NCBI GenBank assembly: GCA_032164245.1 | Contig: JAVMKO010000003.1 | Span: 134,166,424-134,230,423, forward strand | From: Sternotherus odoratus | Taxonomy: Eukaryota > Chordata > Testudines > Kinosternidae | Length of the DNA: 64,000 nt | Reading direction: 5' to 3' | Shown here: positions 57,955 to 64,000 of the stretch, piece after piece | How positions within the stretch are numbered: position 1 is the stretch's first letter | Layout: each line of letters begins with the position of its first letter | The notes under the pieces: generated by a model | Told to the model about the DNA's origin: nothing | The model's input: the letters and a program-made list of their open reading frames with translations, nothing else | Database searches by the model: none | Translations under genes and position numbers: made by a program

Positions 57955-57960
57955 TTGCTC
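57405..57960 (+). repeat. (GT)n and GT-rich tracts in the promoter island
   Basis: Several GTGTGT runs (57411-57435, 57468-57480, 57722-57740, 57924-57954) with GATCGCC/GATCGCCGT spacers between 57430 and 57620. Alternating purine-pyrimidine runs can adopt Z-DNA. They lie just upstream of the candidate exon 1 in the minus direction. Confidence 0.85.
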
Positions 57961-58600
57961 TCCGCCTTTGTGGGGGGGGGGGGGGGGCGTGTGTGTGGAC
58001 GCGCGCTCCTCTCCTCATTCGCTTTCCCCCGCTGTATCCCAGTCGCTGGGTGCGTCTCCCTCCCTCGGTCCCTGCACCCTCATCCCGGTGGGCCGCTCGG
58101 CCTGTCTACCCGGCCCTTCGCTCGGCAGCGCAAGGACCCGGCCGAGGCCGAAGGGATGGGGGGGGGGGATGAAGGGGGTTCAGAGAAGAGGTCCGCGCAA
58201 TGGGACGGAGAAGAGCCAACAGCCGCCCCCGCGACACAAGACCTGCTCCTGCTCTTCGCCACGGCCCCTAGGGGGTCTTCCTCCCCCAGCGTCCCCAAGG
58301 GACCCTTTGAACGGGACGAATATCATCGCAGCGGGCAGAGCCCTCGGGCCAGGCGTGGGGAAGTTGGAGTGGAGCGAGCTCCCACCCCGCGGGGACCCGT
58401 CTGTGCTTTCCGCACATCGCGTTGTAATGCCCCGAGTCGGTACATGGCTGGGAGGAGTGAAGCACCTGGGAGCAGACACTCGCCGCTTGGTCCCTCTCCC
58501 ATACCGTGAACAGGCTTCTGCTTGCTTCCAGTTGAAATCGGCACGATAGGAGAGAGGCTGCTTCCACTGAGAGTTTAGCCCTTGGGGATGAGATTAGTGT

Positions 58601-61600
58601 TATGTTTGTCACAGACTGATCGGAGGTCTCCTGGTTATCTCTCAGCTGTGACATTACCCTTGGGGCAGATTCACGAGTGGTTAATGGATGCCCCTGCAGG
58701 GTAAAATGTATAGCCAGGATGCACCAATAAATATCTACCATCCATCTGCCACCCTTCCTCCCCCGGCCAAAACAAAAAACACCCACCTACAAATATTCAA
58801 GAAGCAAGAATAATAAATTGGTTTGGGTCACAAACATTTGAAGCCAAAGGCTGTATCTTTAAAACTGCTGAAGTATGGCATTCCTCCCATACTTTATAGG
58901 CTATAATCCTCCTTGAATCAGAAGCACTGTCGCTTAACTGACTTATTTTAACGCCTCTCCCTGCTAAAGTGACATAATACAAATTGGACAAATGGATACA
59001 TTACTGAGTTCCCCAGAACTCTGATTGCAGCAGTATCTATCATGCTAGTCTTCTCTAGGGCATTTATGTCTCTACAAGACTCAAAGTATAACTCTACATC
59101 CCATCTGCTGTTTCAGTCTGAGCTTTGCAGACCACTCACCACCACTCTGGCCTGGCAAAACAGTTGTTGAGTAATAAGAGACACTGGGCCAAATCCAAAA
59201 AATCTAGTTGCAAGTTGTGCTTAAATCACACGGTATCGCTACATTGCCTTAAGCGCACAATCCTGAAACAATACAAAACCTGTAAGGATCTTCATTCATG
59301 CAAGTATTCTACTCAGACTCGTCACCCAAGTAAAATGACTCACTAGCTTAAGTAGTTGCAGGATTGGGCTCCAATACTACTGAGGAAAGCAAGGGTTTGC
59401 AGGAGCAGGTCCCCTTTTAGTAGAGAATCCAGATAGCCTCGGGGTCACTGCTTATTTACATGACCCAGCTCTCTTCCTTTAGAGCTTGGAACACTTCATA
59501 CATAAAACACCACCGTCTTTTCCCCTTGCCCCTGAAAGGTTTGCTACCCCTAAGCCTGTACAAATACTTTCTATTCTTCTGATGTGGAAAATAATCATGT
59601 CATAGGATTCCTTCCAATCCCTGTGGGAAAAAGAGCATGAACACTTTCTTCCACGCAGCGCTGAGACAGTCAGGACTATTATGGAAAATAGTACCACATG
59701 CCTTTCTTTGGTTATCTAAATATTTTGGATGGGATTCTTTTTCCTGTGTTCTTACAAAGTGCTCAAACGGGGCCAGATCCTCTGCCCATAATTTGAAACC
59801 AGTGGGAACCTTCCAATGACTTCAATGGGCTTCGATCAGGCCCTAAATCAATACATTCTGTGAAACAGGTAAGACCTATTTTGACGACACAAGAAACTCC
59901 ACTCCAGGAACTACTGCATTGTACCCACAAATCTGATACCTGAGAAGCAGCCTCTAAGAAATTACTAGCAAACTGTCAACTGCATACACTTATTAGCTAT
60001 CACTTTCCACCTGAGGCAATCACTGGTAACATTCTTGACTGACGTTTATTGCTTTCTTAAAAAGGAGTCTAACTACGCCATGGCACCCACTTTCTGTGCA
60101 CTCAGAGCTAATGCTACCAGATGTGGCATTTTTATGAGAGGCTTCTTGAAATCCAGAAACAACATTTCCGTTGGTGGGGTACAACAAAAAATGTTGTGTA
60201 GAGGAACTCATTTTCTTGAGGCCTTCTAGGCATCTATTCTGTAGAGTCATGACCTCCAATGTGTTTGTTGTAACCTACACCGCACATTGTTTGAATATTG
60301 TGTGTGACCATTTTGCCCTCAGAGTTGAAGCTGACATTTGAACAGTTTGAAGTGTCAGGATTGTAGCCGTTCTGAACTTTACTAAACAAACACACTCAAA
60401 TGCAGCTCATTGCTGACAAAACATACCACCAACCAACATGGACAGGATTAAATAATAGGAAGGGTTACAACAGGAGAATCTATAAGGAGGTGCACAAACT
60501 CAGAAGTTCTAAAGTACGCAACACAGGGAAGTAATACAGCACATGAAAGTTATGCCAAAAATTATATGTTAATTACAGAGAGAACAAGGGGACCTATTAC
60601 TGGAATGAAGTTCGAATGGCAAAATTAATCACAAAGTGGCTGCTGAAAGCTGCTCAAAAGGTGGGATATGTTAAAAGTAGGTTCAGCAGAGATGGATGGA
60701 TGGGAAGAGTGCAGGTGAAGGAGTCAAAGCTACATGATAAAAAACAATATATTCATACTACAAACAGCTATAGCCAATCTAAATATAGATATGCCAAGAA
60801 CCTACCTGTAAGGAAACAGTTGTTTCACAAAAATACATCACCATAAGCAGAGTTGTTTCAGTGTAACAGGAAAAGGCCTGACTGCCAAAATAGCCCCATC
60901 TCTTGGAGGACACTTCCTTTATTCCTCTTCAAGTGCAGGGTACTTCCTGTCTGAAAGGCTAATCTTTCACTTTTAATGAAGAGCAATTGCATTAAGTCTG
61001 GAGTTAGTGACTCTCCCTTAGCCCTCTCATGGCTCGCTTGTGGCAACTTCTCCCATTCCTTCTCTGCTCAGCCTGATAACAGACTCGGAATACAGTATTT
61101 AGTACTTATTTGGTCATTTGGTGATAATTTCTGGGTTAGGATTACCACAGTGGGATTTCACTATGGGGGGAAATTCTAACACCCCTCCCCCCCCCCCCCC
61201 CCCGTGCAAGACAGAGTTTTTGGACCCCTGTCAGAAACACAGCATCCCAGACCTAACCACAGAGGAGAGGCAGGATGCTTGGCAGAGCAAGGCAGGACAA
61301 GAAGCTGGGCATGGTTTGGTACATGCATACATATCTAGGCACCATCTTCCTGCCAGTGAATGGGAGTGTAGCTCTGGTGCAGAATTAGTGGTTGTGAAGT
61401 GGTTTTGTTGTTGTTTGGGGTTTTTTTTTGGGGGGGGGGTTGCCTTTTTGCAACTTGGAAGAGGATTTGCACTTGAAGTGCCATGTATTTCCTTACAAAT
61501 TCCTTAACTTTGATGGGACTATTCACATACATAGAGTTCCACATATGCTTAAATGCTTTGGTGGATCAGGGCCTTAGAGCACGGGCTATGTGATAGGTAT

Positions 61601-63560
61601 AGGATTCAGGCTGTGTGTTGGGGGGTATACCATGTGGCCCTATAAACATAGTGAAGATTCTGTGTAGCAGGAGTGGAAATTCACTGAAATGCATAGAGGC
61701 AACGAGACTTTCGGAAAAGGCCAGACGCTAGATTCCTTTGAAGTCAATGGCAAAACTTAAATGAAGTTTCATTACAGCTGAGTTCAATATAAGCAAGTTC
61801 TACTGTATTTTGTTTACAAAGTTAATTTTAAACTTAATTTTATTCATTCAGCAGGTCTTTTTTTAAAGTAGTCTGTCTCTACATTTCTTTGGAGACATTA
61901 AGACGCACCTGTCAGGTCTAAGGATGGCTAATGAGAATATTGGGGTCACATTCTGCCATTAAAGTATTAGTCATATCCTTCCATGGAAATCTGCATTAAT
62001 AAAATGTAATGACCTAGAGCTTGACCTTCCCACGTGCAGATGGGATGGGTATAGGCTGTGCTCAGAAGCTGTGCAGGCAGACACCTCACCGTGCAGTTCA
62101 AATAGGGGTGCACTCAGTTTGATGCACTGCAAACTGTACCTGGATTTTCTTCCAAATGCACATGTAGCCAAAGCAAGGTACAGTGGGACACACTGGGCAT
62201 GCCCATCACAGCGGTCCTACGCCTTCATCCACAACCTGGACATTCTTATTCCTGCTAGGAATCTGGAGTGCAGCCAGGACCACTCCCAACTTACCTGGCT
62301 GCTAAATGGTGTTGCCCAAAGCTCAGCCACTCCCATCTCTTATAATGTCTCTCCTAACTCACCGCAACTAGTCCTCTGAAGGAATGAGCCCATCAGTTCT
62401 CATGTATGTTATGAAAAACTTACTGCACTAACATTGCATCAACCAGTGTTCAATGTTTAAAATCAGACTATATTTAATTGTAATATTTTACCGAGGAAAA
62501 AACATGTTGAGAATAGATATCAAGGAGTAACACCTCAACAACAGTAATTACTACACCCCCATGTCTGATTTACAGTGTGATCAATTATTTGCAAAGCAGC
62601 TAAACAATTCTCTCACATCATCAGTTTGTAGAAAAATGTTTCTATGTGGCCATCTATTTTCATACAACGCAGTATGATTGGGCTCCAATTCTTTCCATCT
62701 CTCATAACTCTAATTCACATGCAGTAAGTGAGAAGCTGTTTTAGAATTCACGAAGTAATTGCTATTGTCATTAATATTGTAAATCTGTATTTTTCTTCAC
62801 TGGCTTGCTAATCTTCCAGTGGGTTTCTCTCCCTGCCCATGTCATATTACAAGATCTAATGGGATTTATTTCTCAAGTGTTTTTTTATTATTTGCTTTCA
62901 CAAATCAGAAGAGGCAGTTCTGACAAAGTCTTTGTTGACACTCTTCAACAGATGATACATGTGAATTACTGTCTGTCACCATGTTATGGATTACTTGTGT
63001 GCAGAAAAAAATGGATTACTGTTTTGAATTAATATTCTATTGTGGAAGAAAAGCTAGCGGTGCTCTGGGATGCTTCCAAAATTCACTGCCAATATTCTTC
63101 TGTCATTAACTTTGTTTATTTTCTTCATTTTTGCTTAATTAGTCTAGTTTCAGAGCAGGAGATTGACTAGCTGGAGATCTAAGTTCTATCACTGGCTCTA
63201 TCACCAATTTATACAAGTCATGTAACTCCCCTGGTAGATTTTCATGGCAGTCCTGGAAGATTGATGAGCTAGATATATAGACATGATCTTTCTATTTTGT
63301 TTACAGACAGAGAGGCAGTGATAGACTACACTAGTACAAAAAAAGACATGCATATGCTATTACATGCATTAGGCCTGACACAACAGTCTTATTTAAGTAA
63401 CATTTGCACTGACTGTAAGGACAGTTTGACTTGAGCAAGGAAGTAAAGGTGCTGCTCTGCAGAGCTCAGAATCTTCTGTGTACATTCGTGAAGTGCCACA
63501 TACATGTTTCATAGCACTCTAGTAGTAATTACAATGATCTCTACTACAAAATCTGTAAAC
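58601..63560. other. Sequence upstream of KCNK2, no gene recognised
   Basis: No exon or element with clear ends was seen. Poly-C at about 61186-61203; T- and G-runs at about 61421-61439. CTTAAATGCTTTGG then GGATCAGGGCC at about 61548-61573 is one of the dispersed motifs. Short frames up to 129 codons lack known domains. Confidence 0.5.
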
Positions 63561-63565
63561 AAAAA

Positions 63566-63612
63566 TATTATATATACATATATATATGTATATATATATA
63601 AATATATAAATA
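63566..63612. repeat. (TA)n-type microsatellite
   Basis: TATATATACATATATATATG-type alternating sequence followed by AAATATATAAATATA. Confidence 0.85.
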
Positions 63613-64000
63613 TAAGGGCTGCCAATTAATCACGTTAACTCATGTGAAGACGCGATTAACTCAAAATTAATCGTGATTAAAAAATTGTGATTAATCACAT
63701 TTTTAATTTCACTATTAAAAAACAAAATACCAATTAAAATTTATTAAATATTTTGGATGTTTTTCTACATTATCAAATACATTGATTTCAGTTACAACAC
63801 CGAATACAGGAAGACAGTGTATTGGGCAAACATAACTGCAGAATTGAAGCTGGACAAGCATTGCAGCTCTTTCTTGATCCAGCTGAGAATACAAAGTGCA
63901 CAATGCTAACTTTGAAATATTATTTTTGATTACAAATATTTGCACTATAAAAATGACAAACAAAAGAAACAGTATTTTTCAATTCCCTCAAACTAGTACT
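63612..64000. repeat. Probable dispersed repeat with ATTAATCG palindromes, cut by window edge
   Basis: It starts AAGGGCTGCCAATTAATCAC and has clustered self-complementary words (GCGATTAACTC, AATTAATCGTGATTAA, TGTGATTAATCACA), then an AT-rich body. This start with nested ATTAATCG words matches, from memory, a family scattered in reptile genomes, possibly hAT. The minus frame 63715-63963 has no known domain. The right end is not in the window. Confidence 0.5.

Larger units (their letters stand above)
56450..58600. promoter_or_regulatory. KCNK2: CpG island with the likely KCNK2 promoter
   Basis: Dense CpG sequence across 56500-58500, upstream of exon 2 in the direction of transcription (minus). 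It has no obvious TATA box at the proposed start region. It contains a candidate exon 1 (ending at 57207), GT-rich tracts (57405-57960), a G run at 57972-57987 and another near 58159. The long plus-strand frames here (57585-58549) reflect GC bias and GT repeats. A divergent transcript is possible but not supported by a recognisable product. Confidence 0.7.

Noticed and set aside
57585..58549. Long plus-strand open frames (195, 184 and 212 codons) in the CpG island
   Set aside because: They overlap each other in different frames, cross GT repeats and G runs, and show no conserved domain; GC-rich sequence has few stops.

Overview
This window is vertebrate nuclear DNA, most likely from a turtle (a crocodilian is the main alternative). 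It holds the 5' part of one protein-coding gene, KCNK2 (TREK-1 two-pore-domain potassium channel), on the minus strand, inside a dense set of transposable elements. The sauropsid and turtle signs are 5'-truncated CR1 LINEs, a tRNA-derived SINE with a CR1-like 3' tail, Penelope-like elements (PLEs), PIF/Harbinger and hAT miniature elements, and short Helitrons. No sign of bacterial or phage organisation was seen.

KCNK2 reads from right to left. A CpG island (about 56.4-58.6 kb) carries the likely promoter and a candidate 5'-untranslated exon 1 ending at 57207 with a GTGAGT donor. Exon 2 (54761-55071) encodes the cytosolic N terminus, TM1 and the start of the extracellular cap. Exon 3 (36821-36935) encodes the rest of the cap, pore helix 1 and the start of the first selectivity filter. 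Joining exon 1 to exon 2 creates the ATG across the splice junction (A|TG). Intron 1 is about 2.1 kb, intron 2 about 17.8 kb, and intron 3 runs past the left edge (over 36.8 kb). Exon 4 was not found. The 58.6-64 kb stretch lies upstream of the candidate promoter.

Layout, left to right: a Helitron-borne minisatellite (1-1253); intron sequence with CR1 fragments, an 80-bp PLE insertion and a short Helitron (1.25-19.9 kb), including two probable solo LTRs (12.7 and 16.3 kb); a fold-back PLE (20 kb); Harbinger-type MITEs, one containing an exact 113-bp copy of nearby DNA (25-32 kb); an orphan GC-rich promoter-like island (30.8-31.3 kb); a non-autonomous Gypsy-type LTR element (32078-36247) whose 3' LTR is split by a PLE with a nearly intact RT plus GIY-YIG ORF; a palindromic PLE insertion (36445-36680) 126 bp from the KCNK2 exon 3 donor; exon 3; a CR1 interrupted by two younger insertions (39.2-41.1 kb); a decayed hAT transposase pseudogene (42.6-44.2 kb); a SINE and small hAT elements (45-47 kb); a complete short Helitron with a G-rich array (47.2-48.1 kb); a hAT MITE (49.4 kb); a CR1 split by a 561-bp insertion (51.8-54.2 kb); exon 2; the CpG island; and upstream sequence ending in a further repeat.

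The most notable signals are the PLE set (long RT-EN ORF, hammerhead-like 3' motif, two fold-back insertions), the templated 113-bp insertion, the Helitron minisatellites, the split start codon of KCNK2 and the orphan island with tandem ZNF143-type sites. All calls come from reading the sequence; no alignment or database search was run.
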